A stretch of DNA of 64,000 nt from Paenibacillus_E allorhizoplanae (GCF_927798215.1 NZ_CAKMMW010000002.1:703582-767581); one strand, 5' to 3'. Positions 1 through 8,728 are shown, counted from the first letter of the stretch. Notes: generated by a model from the letters alone, not told the origin. Made by a program: numbers and translations.

Positions 1-367
1 CGATGCCCTTCAGCATCTCTTGAACAGACATTTGTTCACCAGGCTCTAAGAAGATCTGTGAGCCTCCCATGGAAGCCGCATATTCACTAACGCTGACTTT
101 TTCATCCATTTTGATGGTACCCTTGTCGACTGCTTCCATAATCAATAGCATGGTCATGATTTTGGTAATACTCGCTGGCGGAAGTTTAGCATCCTTATTC
201 TTCTCCGCAATCACCGTGCCGGTATCCGCATCCATGAGAACAGCTGATAGCGCATTCGGTGTTAGATCCACGGGTTGGACCTTGGTTTCCGCCGCATAAA
301 TCGCTGGCAGAACCAGCATCACACCTAGTTGTAAACAAATAAAACTGATTAGCCCTTTTTTTCGCAT
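1..367 (-). CDS. dacF: D-alanyl-D-alanine carboxypeptidase, N-terminal part (DacF-like)
   Basis: Penicillin-binding protein of the S11 peptidase family, which trims the terminal D-Ala from peptidoglycan stem peptides outside the membrane. Only about the first 122 codons lie in the window; the rest runs off the left edge. A signal peptide (MRKKG start, hydrophobic stretch, AYAAE-like end) is followed by a catalytic-domain opening with the SxxK nucleophile motif SITK. The ATG is preceded by GGAGGGG. In B. subtilis dacF sits downstream of the punA/pdp genes and just before spoIIAA, and is made in the forespore; the same position here supports DacF over DacA or DacB, but the family member is inferred from context. 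Confidence 0.85.
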   Translation of the reverse strand, partial: MRKKGLISFICLQLGVMLVLPAIYAAETKVQPVDLTPNALSAVLMDADTGTVIAEKNKDAKLPPASITKIMTMLLIMEAVDKGTIKMDEKVSVSEYAASMGGSQIFLEPGEQMSVQEMLKGI

Positions 368-492
368 AGCAATTGTACCCCTCCTGTGATGTATGAAGTG
401 AAAGTTTTGGCATTTTGCAGCATGAATGACTGCTAATCAGTGTTGACGAAATTCCTCTAAATTATTCCATGACGGTGAAAATAAGCCAGAAC

Positions 493-520
493 GAAAAAAC
501 ACTTTCCTTTAGGAAAGTGC
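493..520 (-). terminator. Rho-independent terminator after pdp
   Basis: On the minus strand an 8-9 bp perfect stem (CACTTTCC/GGAAAGTG) with a TAAA loop is followed by a run of six T. It lies 17 bases beyond the pdp stop and separates pdp from dacF. Confidence 0.85.
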
Positions 521-536
521 TTGCTCACTGCAACTG

Positions 537-1838
537 TTATTCGATTACATCATATATTAATTGTTTCGGTGCAGGCTGCGTTGACGTGATTTTATAGGCA
601 TCGAGAATCATCGCTTCAACCTCAGCTACGTCGAGTCGATTCGCATGGATGGTACAAATGGATTCCCCTATTTGAATGGCATCTCCTATTTTCTTATTTA
701 ACGTCAGTCCTACAGCATAATCAATCAAGTCTTCCTTCTTCGCTCGTCCCGCGCCAAGGACCATCGCTGCGATGCCGATATTTTCCGCTTGAATCTCGTT
801 AATGAAGCCAGCTTGTTGTGCAGTAACCTCGATATGATAAGCTGCCGTTGGCAATAGCTCAGGCTGATCAACAACACACGAGTCGCCGCCTTGGCTAGCG
901 ATAAAGCGCTTGAACGTATCCAATGCTTTCCCCTTGGAGATGATGTCACGAACAGCTTCCTGTGCCTCCTCAAAGGAGGTAAACACCTTACCCAGGACTG
1001 CCATATAAGCGGCAACAGAAATCGCAACTTCCGTTAGCTCCTTGTCTCCTGTTCCGCGCAGTACATCAATGGATTCTCGAATTTCATTCGCATTTCCGAT
1101 TTCGCGACCAAGCGGCTGATCCATATCGGTAATCATCGCAATTGTTTTTCGATTCAGACGAGTTCCAATATCAACCATTGTACGAGCAAGTACTCTTGCA
1201 TCCTCGACCGTTTTCATAAAAGCACCGGAACCTATTTTCACATCCAATACAATCGCTTCAGCGCCTGAAGCAATTTTCTTACTCATGATGGAGCTGGCGA
1301 TCAATGGGATCGAATCCACCGTTGCCGTCACATCACGTAAAGCATAGATTTTCTTATCTGCTGGAGCCAAATTGCCACTTTGTCCGACAATAGCAATTTT
1401 ATTCGTGTTAACCGCTTCAATAAAGGCTTCCTTCGACAACTCGATTTGAAAACCTGGAATAGACTCCAATTTATCCAACGTACCTCCTGTGTGCCCTAGC
1501 CCTCTACCTGACATCTTAGCAACAGGTATACCGAGCGAAGCCACAACTGGACCTACAATGAGGCTAACTTTATCCCCTACGCCACCCGTCGAATGTTTAT
1601 CCACTTTCACACCAGCAATCGCAGATAAATCAATCATTTCACCGGATCCTGCCATTGCGAGTGTAAGAAACGACGTTTCTTCATCTGTCATTCCGTTTAG
1701 AAAGGTCGCCATCAAGAAGGCGGACATTTGATAGTCAGGAATACTCTCCGCGGTATATTCATTGATGATAAACGTAATTTCCTGTTCACTTAACGCTTCA
1801 CCAACACGTTTCTTATGTATTAAATCAACCATTCTCAT
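537..1838 (-). CDS. pdp: Pyrimidine-nucleoside phosphorylase
   Basis: Phosphorolysis of uridine, deoxyuridine and thymidine to base plus (deoxy)ribose-1-phosphate in nucleoside salvage. The 433-residue length is typical of the thymidine/pyrimidine phosphorylase family. It opens with MRMVDLIHKKR and carries the phosphate-binding KHSTGGVGDK motif near residue 80, the family SGRGLGHTGGTLDKLES stretch, and a C-terminal domain. The start is the ATG seven bases after AAGGAGG. It is the last member of the deoB-PNP-PNP-pdp salvage group, although two unrelated small genes lie between it and the purine enzymes. The specificity (Pdp rather than strict thymidine phosphorylase DeoA) is inferred from Bacillota homologues. 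Confidence 0.93.
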   Translation of the reverse strand: MRMVDLIHKKRVGEALSEQEITFIINEYTAESIPDYQMSAFLMATFLNGMTDEETSFLTLAMAGSGEMIDLSAIAGVKVDKHSTGGVGDKVSLIVGPVVASLGIPVAKMSGRGLGHTGGTLDKLESIPGFQIELSKEAFIEAVNTNKIAIVGQSGNLAPADKKIYALRDVTATVDSIPLIASSIMSKKIASGAEAIVLDVKIGSGAFMKTVEDARVLARTMVDIGTRLNRKTIAMITDMDQPLGREIGNANEIRESIDVLRGTGDKELTEVAISVAAYMAVLGKVFTSFEEAQEAVRDIISKGKALDTFKRFIASQGGDSCVVDQPELLPTAAYHIEVTAQQAGFINEIQAENIGIAAMVLGAGRAKKEDLIDYAVGLTLNKKIGDAIQIGESICTIHANRLDVAEVEAMILDAYKITSTQPAPKQLIYDVIE

Positions 1839-1926
1839 GATATTACCTCCTTTAAGTTTTCGTCAGAAAACTGACATCGTAAGCATCCGCTTTAGCTTCC
1901 ATCTTACATCACAATGAGGAAAATGG

Positions 1927-1952
1927 AAAAAAGGGAGCTAATAAGCCCCCTC
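1927..1952 (-). terminator. Terminator after the cupredoxin gene
   Basis: Minus-strand hairpin (GGGGGCT/AGCTCCC, one mismatch, short loop) followed by six T, 20 bases beyond the cupredoxin stop codon. Confidence 0.7.
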
Positions 1953-1972
1953 TTATCTGTTATCTATGAAGA

Positions 1973-2356
1973 TTATTGTACAATTAGTTTGGATTTCATT
2001 TTGGCATGTCCTTCGCCGCAAGGAAGAACACAATCAATTTCATATGTACCTGGTTTGTCAAACGTAATTTCTTTCGAAGGGTTTTCTTTATCAAGTTTAA
2101 TATCCAACCCAACAATTTCAACCGCATGTACGCCTTCTTTTAAAGATAAAGATACTTTTGTAGGCTCACCTTTTTTGATCGTGTACTCTGGCGTATCAAA
2201 CTGCCAGTTTGAAGCAACTAATTTTAGCTGTTGCATTTTACCAGCGGCAGCCTCGGCTTCCTGTGCCTCTTGGCGATCAGAAATATCTTGAAAGAGGACT
2301 CCCAGCCCCAATGCGCCCGCAAGTATAAATAGTACAAAGAAAATCCACTTTTGCAT
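1973..2356 (-). CDS. Membrane-anchored cupredoxin with a CuA-type motif
   Basis: A 127-residue protein with an N-terminal membrane anchor or signal (residues 4-22) and a single cupredoxin domain. The C-terminal end reads CVLPCGEGHAKM, which matches the CxxxCGxxHxxM dinuclear CuA motif of cytochrome oxidase subunit II and nitrous-oxide reductase. With His77 upstream, the full ligand set is H77, C109, C113, H117 and M120. It is probably an extracytoplasmic electron carrier or copper chaperone facing the outer membrane leaflet. The start is the ATG six bases after a GGGGG run; an in-frame start five codons upstream has poorer spacing. It is flanked by salvage genes and looks monocistronic with its own terminator. 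The partner oxidase is unknown. Confidence 0.75.
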   Translation of the reverse strand: MQKWIFFVLFILAGALGLGVLFQDISDRQEAQEAEAAAGKMQQLKLVASNWQFDTPEYTIKKGEPTKVSLSLKEGVHAVEIVGLDIKLDKENPSKEITFDKPGTYEIDCVLPCGEGHAKMKSKLIVQ

Positions 2357-2503
2357 GCATATCCCCCTCATCGTGTGTTCACTTCATCTATTCTACCTAA
2401 CATCAGAGAATAATCCCATATCTACTACGTGGCAAAACTTTGACTATTTCGTGACAGAATTGTGAACTGAACTCCATTTTACTATTGCCCAATGCAGCGC
2501 AAA

Positions 2504-2950
2504 TTACACACGATTCCAACGATCACTAATTTGGAAGCCAGTCGAGTTAACCTGAGATTTCGTTTCAGATTGGTTCATACGCTGCTGTACAGTTCCGCTC
2601 TCTGAAAGTTTTCTAATATCACGAGTTATTCTCGTGCTGCAACTTACACACAGCTTATTTACACGAATTGGTTCCGCACAGGAAGCACATTGATAACTCA
2701 AATTTGGATAATCAGCGAGATGTAATTTCCCTTCTTTCATCCAAACTTGTAATTGTATATTGGAAACGCCTGTAACAGCACAAACCTGTTCATTAGATGA
2801 ACGGTAATTTCTACGAAGATAATCAACACAATTTTTCAATTGATCGTGCATGCTTGTGCTGCAATCCATGCATTGGTTGCGTAAATTTCTTTGATACACT
2901 CTTCCGCAACGCGGACAATTGGCCACCATGAGTTGTTGAGGAACTGCCAT
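2504..2950 (-). CDS. YvyF/TIGR03826-like flagellar-region zinc protein
   Basis: Small cytoplasmic protein with two treble-clef-like cysteine pairs: ANCPRCGRVY near residue 12 with a partner CMDC pair, and CASC/CVSC near residues 95-110. Between them lies a helical segment (VCAVTGVSNIQLQVWMKEG) that reads like a MerR/HTH helix pair. This is the architecture of the B. subtilis YvyF family, found next to comF and flgM. Here it stands alone among nucleoside genes, with no flagellar gene nearby. The start is uncertain: the ATG at 2950 follows AGAAGG and GGAG, while B. subtilis-type proteins begin close to the first CPRC, which would be the ATG at 2929. Confidence 0.6.
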   Translation of the reverse strand: MAVPQQLMVANCPRCGRVYQRNLRNQCMDCSTSMHDQLKNCVDYLRRNYRSSNEQVCAVTGVSNIQLQVWMKEGKLHLADYPNLSYQCASCAEPIRVNKLCVSCSTRITRDIRKLSESGTVQQRMNQSETKSQVNSTGFQISDRWNRV

Positions 2951-3105
2951 GCTCCAACACACCCTTCTATGGAATAGGCAATCTCTCTCAGAAAGATCAC
3001 CACTGAATATAGTTCTAATTAACTACATTCTAACATGTGTCCCATACAAAGGATAGGTCTTAAGATGCTAAATTCCACAAAAATCATGTTTTTTCCCGGT
3101 CAAGT

Positions 3106-3960
3106 TTATCCCAATTGCACTTCGCGAACGAATGCTTTCACCAATGCAATAAATTTCGGCTTCGTCCGATTCGCAACAGCCACAACTTGCTCATGCGTCA
3201 AGGGTTCAAGTTCTTCACCAATCGCCATATCCGTAATACATGAAATGCCGAGCACCTTAAGCCCTGCATGGCGCGCTGCAATTACTTCAGCTACGGTAGA
3301 CATTCCAATTGCATCGCCACCAATGCGAGCCAGCATCGTCAGTTCTGCTGGTGTGCAGTAGGTAGGACCTGTAATTCCCGCATAAACACCTTCCTGCAGC
3401 TGAAGAGGAACTCCATCCTCTCCAACGACAGAAGCTGCAAGCTTCCGAGCAAGACTGCGATATTCGCGATTGTACGCCTCTGACATATCAGGAAAACGGA
3501 CACCAAGCTCTGCATGGTTCGGCCCAATCAACGGGTTGGCCCCTGTCATATTAATATGATCACTAATCAACATCAGATCACCCGCATGGAAAGAACGATT
3601 CATCCCACCGCACGCGTTCGTCATAACAACCGTTTGCACCCCGATCGCTTTCATCACGTACACGGGGAACACCACTTTTTTCATATCGTAGCCTTCATAA
3701 TAGTGAAAACGGCCTTGCATAACAATAACTTGCTTGCCTTCCAAAGTCCCAATCACAAAACGGCCTTCATGGCCCTCAACTGTAGATACAGGGAAATGTG
3801 GAACGTCACTATATTCGATCGCTATTGGCTGCTCAACCTGATTTGCCATATCGCCAAGTCCTGAACCTAGAACAAGTCCAACTGTTGGTGACACGCTGCC
3901 TAAACGCGATTGGATGAAGCTTGCAGCCTCATTAATTTGTTGAATGTAAGTCAATGTCAT
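3106..3960 (-). CDS. Purine nucleoside phosphorylase paralogue with altered base-recognition residues
   Basis: Trimeric NP-I phosphorylase of 284 residues that cleaves purine nucleosides to base and ribose-1-phosphate. It contains the phosphate loop GSGLGD (residue 32), HFPVSTVEGHEG and the THEQV histidine (His256). At the two base-contacting positions that define 6-oxopurine specificity in mammalian PNP (E201 and N243), it has Cys202 in GPTYCTPAE and Asp244 in CITDMA. The neighbouring paralogue keeps Glu and Asn. Methylthioadenosine phosphorylases carry Ser and Asp there, so a switch toward 6-amino purines is inferred. The RBS AAGGAG precedes the ATG. It lies 43 bases downstream of its paralogue in the deoB operon. 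Confidence 0.85.
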   Translation of the reverse strand: MTLTYIQQINEAASFIQSRLGSVSPTVGLVLGSGLGDMANQVEQPIAIEYSDVPHFPVSTVEGHEGRFVIGTLEGKQVIVMQGRFHYYEGYDMKKVVFPVYVMKAIGVQTVVMTNACGGMNRSFHAGDLMLISDHINMTGANPLIGPNHAELGVRFPDMSEAYNREYRSLARKLAASVVGEDGVPLQLQEGVYAGITGPTYCTPAELTMLARIGGDAIGMSTVAEVIAARHAGLKVLGISCITDMAIGEELEPLTHEQVVAVANRTKPKFIALVKAFVREVQLG

Positions 3961-4003
3961 GTTGTTCTCCTTATCTGCCTATAGAGGTTGTTTGAACACG
4001 CAC

Positions 4004-4831
4004 TTATAGTGCCTCAATAATGCCTAGGACTAGCTTCAAAAATTTAGGTTTAACTTTCTCCGTCGTCTCCATCACTTCTGCATGGGATAACGGTTGATCT
4101 AATATACCCGATGCCATGTTGGAAATACAGGAGAAGCCTAATACTTCGATACCCGCATGACGAGCAACGATAACCTCTGGCACAGTAGACATCCCAACGG
4201 AGTCTCCACCTAATGTACGGAACATGCGAATTTCTGCAGGTGTTTCATAGTTAGGACCAAGCAGCCCCACATACACACCTTCTTGTAGTTTAAAATCTTG
4301 CGTAGCCGCGACATCGTGCGCTAACTTACGCAGACGCTTGCTGTAAGCCTCTGACATATCTGGGAAGCGAACACCTAGTGCTGAATCATTCGGCCCAATC
4401 AATGGATTGCGGAACGTCATATTCAAATGATCGCTAATGACCATGAGATCGCCAACTTGATAGGACTCATTGATTCCGCCAGCTGCATTGGTAACGATCA
4501 AGGTTTGTACCCCAAGCTCTTTCATTACACGTACAGGGAAAGAAACCGTCTCAGCCCCGTAACCTTCATAAGCATGGAAGCGCCCTTTCATCATGAGGAC
4601 TTGCTTTCCTTTAATGGAGCCTACAACGAGCTCTCCAGCATGTCCCTCAACAGTAGAGACCGGGAAATGCGGGATACGTGAATAATCGATTACAATGGGC
4701 TCTTCTATCAAATCAGCTAGAACGCCGAGACCTGAACCTAGAATAAGACCAATTTGTGGTGTCATATTTGTTTCTTTTTTAATAAATGCTGCAGCTTCTT
4801 GAATTTCTTGAATCATGGATGTACCTGACAT
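4004..4831 (-). CDS. punA: Purine nucleoside phosphorylase I (canonical)
   Basis: NP-I family enzyme of 275 residues for inosine and guanosine phosphorolysis. It has the phosphate-binding GSGLG at residue 32 and a full canonical recognition set: Glu196 in GPNYETPAE, Asn238 in CISNMA, and His250 in SHAEV. The start is the ATG at 4831, nine bases after GAGGAGG; an upstream in-frame ATG overlaps that ribosome binding site and is rejected. It is about 60% identical by eye to the next gene downstream, so the pair is a tandem duplication. deoB lies 35 bases upstream on the same strand, so the set is almost certainly co-transcribed. Confidence 0.93.
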   Translation of the reverse strand: MSGTSMIQEIQEAAAFIKKETNMTPQIGLILGSGLGVLADLIEEPIVIDYSRIPHFPVSTVEGHAGELVVGSIKGKQVLMMKGRFHAYEGYGAETVSFPVRVMKELGVQTLIVTNAAGGINESYQVGDLMVISDHLNMTFRNPLIGPNDSALGVRFPDMSEAYSKRLRKLAHDVAATQDFKLQEGVYVGLLGPNYETPAEIRMFRTLGGDSVGMSTVPEVIVARHAGIEVLGFSCISNMASGILDQPLSHAEVMETTEKVKPKFLKLVLGIIEAL

Positions 4832-4866
4832 GCCATCATGCCTCCTCAAATTAATGGTTCTCGACT

Positions 4867-6042
4867 TTATTTCAAAAGATGCAGAAAGCTCTCACCATTC
4901 TTAGTTGGTTCTACGCCAAAGTTCTCAGCGATCGTCGCGCCTAAATCTGCAAAGGTTCCACGGATTCCCAAGGAAACTGGCGATTGGAAGCTAGGGCTAT
5001 ACAGCAAAATGGGTACATACTCGCGTGTATGGTCCGTCCCTGCGTGCACAGGGTCATTCCCATGATCCGCGGTCAAGATCAGCAGATCCTTCGGACCGAG
5101 TCCAGCTTTAAGCTGTGGTACATAGGCATCAAATTCCTCTAACGCCTTTCCGTAGCCTTCAGGATCACGTCGATGACCATATAAGGAATCGAAATCGACT
5201 AGATTGGTAAAAGCTAGACCCTTAAATGAGGTTCCAAGCACGTCAATCGTTTTCTGAATGCCATCCAAATTGCTTTTCGTTGAGGTCGCTTTCGTGACCC
5301 CTTCCCCATCAAAGATATCATTAATTTTACCGATGGCAATGACATCCCATCCGGCATCCTTCAGTTGATTCATTACTGTAGGCTCTGGTGGCTTGACCGC
5401 ATAATCATGACGGTTTGGCGTTCGTTTGAACGCACCTGGTGAACCCAGATAAGGTCTTGCTATCACACGCCCCACGGCAAATTCATCTTGCATAGTTAGC
5501 TTGCGGGCAATCTCGCATGCGCGATACAACTCGTCTAGTGGAATGATGTCTTCATGTGCGGCCAACTGGAACACACTATCCGCTGACGTGTAGACAATCC
5601 ATGCGCCAGTTTTCATCTGCTCTTCGCCAAGCTCATCTAAAATCTCAGTCCCCGAAGCCGGTTTATTACCGATCACTTTCCGACCTGTCTCTTGCTCAAA
5701 TTGCGAGATCAAGGCTTCGGGAAAACCGTCAGGGAACACTTTAAACGGTGTAGAAATACGGAGTCCCATCAATTCCCAGTGACCCGTCATCGTATCTTTG
5801 CCAACGGAAACCTCTGCCATTTTGCCATAATAGCCTTCTGGCGACGATACCGGAGGAATCCCCTGAATGTCTGCAATATTTCCTAACCCCATTTGCTGCA
5901 AATGGGGCAGCGCAAAACCGCTTACTTTCTCTGCAATATGACCTAGGGTATGTGCTCCAAGGTCGCCAAACTGATCAGCATCCGGCAATTCTCCGATGCC
6001 TACGCTATCTAATACGATTAAACTAATTCGTTCAAAGCGCAC
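4867..6042 (-). CDS. deoB: Phosphopentomutase
   Basis: Converts ribose-1-phosphate or deoxyribose-1-phosphate made by the phosphorylases downstream into the 5-phosphates, linking nucleoside breakdown to the pentose phosphate pathway. It belongs to the alkaline phosphatase superfamily and has 391 residues. Metal-site motifs are visible: DSVGIGELPDA near the N-terminus, the catalytic threonine in GKDTMTGHWE (around residue 85), and TADHGND plus GTDHTRE near the C-terminus. The start is GTG with GGAGG seven bases upstream. It heads the deoB-punA-PNP group. Confidence 0.95.
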   Translation of the reverse strand: MRFERISLIVLDSVGIGELPDADQFGDLGAHTLGHIAEKVSGFALPHLQQMGLGNIADIQGIPPVSSPEGYYGKMAEVSVGKDTMTGHWELMGLRISTPFKVFPDGFPEALISQFEQETGRKVIGNKPASGTEILDELGEEQMKTGAWIVYTSADSVFQLAAHEDIIPLDELYRACEIARKLTMQDEFAVGRVIARPYLGSPGAFKRTPNRHDYAVKPPEPTVMNQLKDAGWDVIAIGKINDIFDGEGVTKATSTKSNLDGIQKTIDVLGTSFKGLAFTNLVDFDSLYGHRRDPEGYGKALEEFDAYVPQLKAGLGPKDLLILTADHGNDPVHAGTDHTREYVPILLYSPSFQSPVSLGIRGTFADLGATIAENFGVEPTKNGESFLHLLK

Positions 6043-6116
6043 CGATGTCCCTCCAAATCAATTCCTAATAGTAATGATATCCACCCTTCATTATCCCACT
6101 TCCAACCCGTGAATGC

Positions 6117-6150
6117 AAAACAGCAGCAATTCCGGTTGGAAGTGCCGCTG
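6117..6150 (-). terminator. Hairpin between xerD and deoB
   Basis: A 13-bp stem with one mismatch (CAGCGGCACTTCC pairing with GGAATTGCTGCTG) and a four-base loop is followed on the minus strand by TTTTGC. The T-run is short, so termination may be partial. Confidence 0.55.
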
Positions 6151-6165
6151 CCCTTCTGTCAACAA

Positions 6166-7062
6166 TCATAAATGAGCTCTCGGGTGTGCTCGATTATAGA
6201 CATCTTTCATTTTGATCTTTGTAACCTGCACATAGAGCTGTGTTGATGAGATATCGGAATGACCAAGCATTTCCTGTACAGATCGTAAATCCGCCCCATT
6301 CTCGATTAAATGCGCAGCGAAGGAATGTCTTAGTGTATGAGGCGTAATTTCATTCGTAATATTCGTCTCCAACGCATAGCGCTTCATAATTTTCCAGAAA
6401 CCTTGTCTCGTCATCCTAGTACCTAAGTGCCCGATGAAGAGTGCTTCTTCGTCTACCGATCTTTTGAGCAGCTTAATTCGATACTGCTGAATATAGGTAT
6501 CAATAATCCGAATAGCAATGCCGCTAAGCGGAATCATCCGCTCTTTCTCTGCTTTGCCGATACATCGAATAAAGCCCATCTCTAGATTCACATCGGCTAT
6601 ATTTAATGCCACTAGTTCAGAAACACGAATCCCTGTAGCGTAAAGTAATTCAAGCATGGCTTTATCCCGGGCGCCATTCACCTGCTCTGATTGAGGAGCT
6701 TCCAGCAACTTTTCAACTTCGAGAATGCTTAGAACTTTAGGAATCCTCTTTTCCAACTTAGGAACCTCGATGAAAACAGAAGGATCAGAATCAAGCAGCC
6801 GTTCTTTCACCATGTATTGAAAAAAGGAGCGTAATGAAACGCGTATACGCGATAAGGTCGCTGAAGCTCGTCCGAGCGTTTTTAATTGTGATAGATAACT
6901 CCCAAGATGTACTTTCCCAGTATCTCGCCAGTTTGTAACACCCTGCATCTCAAGATAAGCAACAAATTGAAGGAGATCCCTTTCGTAGGATTCGAGTGTA
7001 TTCCGTGAAAGTCCTCGTTCAGTCGTCAGAAATTGGATGAAGGATTGTAGCTCACTCGTCAT
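6166..7062 (-). CDS. xerD: Tyrosine site-specific recombinase XerD
   Basis: Chromosome-dimer resolution recombinase acting with XerC at dif. The 298-residue length is standard. An N-terminal SAM-like core-binding domain (FIQFLTTERGLSRNTLESYERD) precedes a catalytic domain with the Arg of TGIRVSEL, HTLRHSFAAHL, the LGHSDISST histidine and the nucleophile Tyr in TQLYV. Its position between fur/yqzK and deoB is the conserved Bacillus ripX/xerD locus, so this is a housekeeping recombinase and not a phage or transposon integrase. Confidence 0.95.
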   Translation of the reverse strand: MTSELQSFIQFLTTERGLSRNTLESYERDLLQFVAYLEMQGVTNWRDTGKVHLGSYLSQLKTLGRASATLSRIRVSLRSFFQYMVKERLLDSDPSVFIEVPKLEKRIPKVLSILEVEKLLEAPQSEQVNGARDKAMLELLYATGIRVSELVALNIADVNLEMGFIRCIGKAEKERMIPLSGIAIRIIDTYIQQYRIKLLKRSVDEEALFIGHLGTRMTRQGFWKIMKRYALETNITNEITPHTLRHSFAAHLIENGADLRSVQEMLGHSDISSTQLYVQVTKIKMKDVYNRAHPRAHL

Positions 7063-7148
7063 TATGTCAGTCTCTCCCTCGTTTACCTGCTATGATTTCC
7101 ATTCTATAGCATTCCACGGTGACTGGAGAGATTCCTTTATTTTTCGCT

Positions 7149-7385
7149 TTACTCACCATACCAATAAAACAAACGCAAGCGCTCACTCATTGAATTCGAA
7201 TCAAAAGAAACATGCTCGCTTTGTCCGAATACCTTAACGGATTTGCCAGTAGGTGCTTTGTACTTGTTCACAGGTTGGATCCAGCCGGATACAGCAAGCA
7301 GCACTTGATATAAAATGACCGTCAATGCTACAAAAACCAAAATATACTGTAAGCGAACAATTAATTTCCGATAGGAAAATATCAT
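7149..7385 (-). CDS. yqzK: DUF4227 (YqzK-like) single-pass membrane protein
   Basis: A 78-residue protein with one transmembrane helix (about residues 12-32: YILVFVALTVILYQVLLAVS) and a short polar C-terminal domain ending in RLRLFYWYGE, which is typical of the YqzK/DUF4227 family. It lies directly upstream of xerD, as in B. subtilis. GGGGG precedes the ATG by seven bases. The function is unknown. Confidence 0.8.
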   Translation of the reverse strand: MIFSYRKLIVRLQYILVFVALTVILYQVLLAVSGWIQPVNKYKAPTGKSVKVFGQSEHVSFDSNSMSERLRLFYWYGE

Positions 7386-7444
7386 AGCCCGTCCCCCATG
7401 TCTATCCCATGTCTTAGGAACAGAATATGAGGTTCGGTCTATGA

Positions 7445-8575
7445 TTATGACAGATCAATCAATTTGGTATAAGGCATTCCGAGCGCCTCAGCGACCGCTG
7501 GATGGGTGACATTACCTTTGTACGTATTCACACCTAATTGTAGTGTGTAGTTCTCTGCTATAGCTTGTGTGAAGCCTTTATTAGCCAACTCCAATGCGTA
7601 TGGCAAGGTGACATTCGTCAAAGCAAGCGTTGAGGTACGAGGAACAGCTCCTGGCATATTGGCAACCGCATAATGCAGGACACCGAACTTCTCATAGGTT
7701 GGATCACTATGGGTGGTTACACGATCAATCGTTTCGATGGAACCTCCTTGATCGACAGCAACATCCACAATGACGGCGCCTGGCTTCATACTCTGTACCA
7801 TCGCTGCTGTCACTAATCGCGGTGCTCTTGCCCCTGGGATGAGGACTGCCCCAATGAGCAGATCTGCCTTTTGGACTGCACTAGCAATATTATACGGATT
7901 GGACATCAATGTACGGAGATGCCCTCCGAAAATGTCATCCAAGGCTCGCATCCGGTCCGCACTTCGTTCAATAATAACGACATTTGCACCAAGTCCTAGC
8001 GCCATTTTGGCTGCATTCGTGCCTACAATTCCACCGCCTAGAATAATGACATCTGCCGGCGGAACGCCTGGAACACCACCAAGCAGAATGCCGCGGCCTC
8101 CATAGAATTTCTCGAGATAGTGGGCTCCAATCTGTACAGACATCCGCCCCGCAACCTCACTCATCGGTGTTAGTAAAGGCAGAGAGCCATTCGGCAGTTG
8201 AATCGTCTCATAGGCAATACCCGTCACTTTCTTCTCCAATAACTGAGCTGCCAGATCGCCAGCAGCTGCTAAGTGCAAGTAAGTAAATAGCATCTGACCT
8301 TCTTTGAAGTAGCCATATTCAGCAGGCAACGGCTCTTTCACTTTCATGATCATATCACTTTGCGCCCACACTTCTGCTGCATGTGCGATTATTGTAGCGC
8401 CTTCTTGCTTATAATCCTCATCTGAAAATCCACTGCCAATGCCTGCTCCCGCTTCGACCAACACACGATGACCAGACATTTGCAGCATCCCTGCACCGCC
8501 TGGGGTCAAAGCTACTCGATTTTCATTGTTCTTGATTTCTTTAGGAACGCCAACGACTAGGTTTGGTTTCGACAT
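7445..8575 (-). CDS. ald: Alanine dehydrogenase
   Basis: NAD-dependent interconversion of L-alanine with pyruvate and ammonia. In spore formers it is needed for alanine catabolism during sporulation. It has 376 residues from the ATG at 8575, which follows AAGGTGG. It opens VVGVPKEIKNNENRVALTP, with the substrate Arg15 and Lys75-type MKVKEP motif; the NAD Rossmann motif VIILGGGIVGTNAA is near residue 170 and SDPTYEKFGVLHYAVANMPG is toward the C-terminus. In B. subtilis ald lies elsewhere, so it interrupts the usual yqzK-fur adjacency here. Confidence 0.95.
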   Translation of the reverse strand: MSKPNLVVGVPKEIKNNENRVALTPGGAGMLQMSGHRVLVEAGAGIGSGFSDEDYKQEGATIIAHAAEVWAQSDMIMKVKEPLPAEYGYFKEGQMLFTYLHLAAAGDLAAQLLEKKVTGIAYETIQLPNGSLPLLTPMSEVAGRMSVQIGAHYLEKFYGGRGILLGGVPGVPPADVIILGGGIVGTNAAKMALGLGANVVIIERSADRMRALDDIFGGHLRTLMSNPYNIASAVQKADLLIGAVLIPGARAPRLVTAAMVQSMKPGAVIVDVAVDQGGSIETIDRVTTHSDPTYEKFGVLHYAVANMPGAVPRTSTLALTNVTLPYALELANKGFTQAIAENYTLQLGVNTYKGNVTHPAVAEALGMPYTKLIDLS

Positions 8576-8687
8576 ACTCGCCACCTTCTTCCTTCGGATC
8601 ATTCGTCTATAATGTACCCCGACACCCTTGCCAATTATGTGACAGTAAGCTAACTCCTAGCTACTATTTAGCATATGATGTAAACAC

Positions 8688-8728
8688 AAAAATGCCTGTA
8701 TGCATTTGTCTGCATACAGGCATTTTCA
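8688..8728 (-). terminator. Strong hairpin terminator after fur
   Basis: A 13-bp perfect stem (AATGCCTGTATGC/GCATACAGGCATT) with a 7-base loop and T-runs on both sides. It lies 30 bases past the fur stop and could also act in the other direction. Confidence 0.9.

Noticed and set aside
6166..7062. Integrase of a mobile element
   Set aside because: Length, synteny with deoB/yqzK and motif set identify housekeeping XerD; no attachment site or cargo is nearby.
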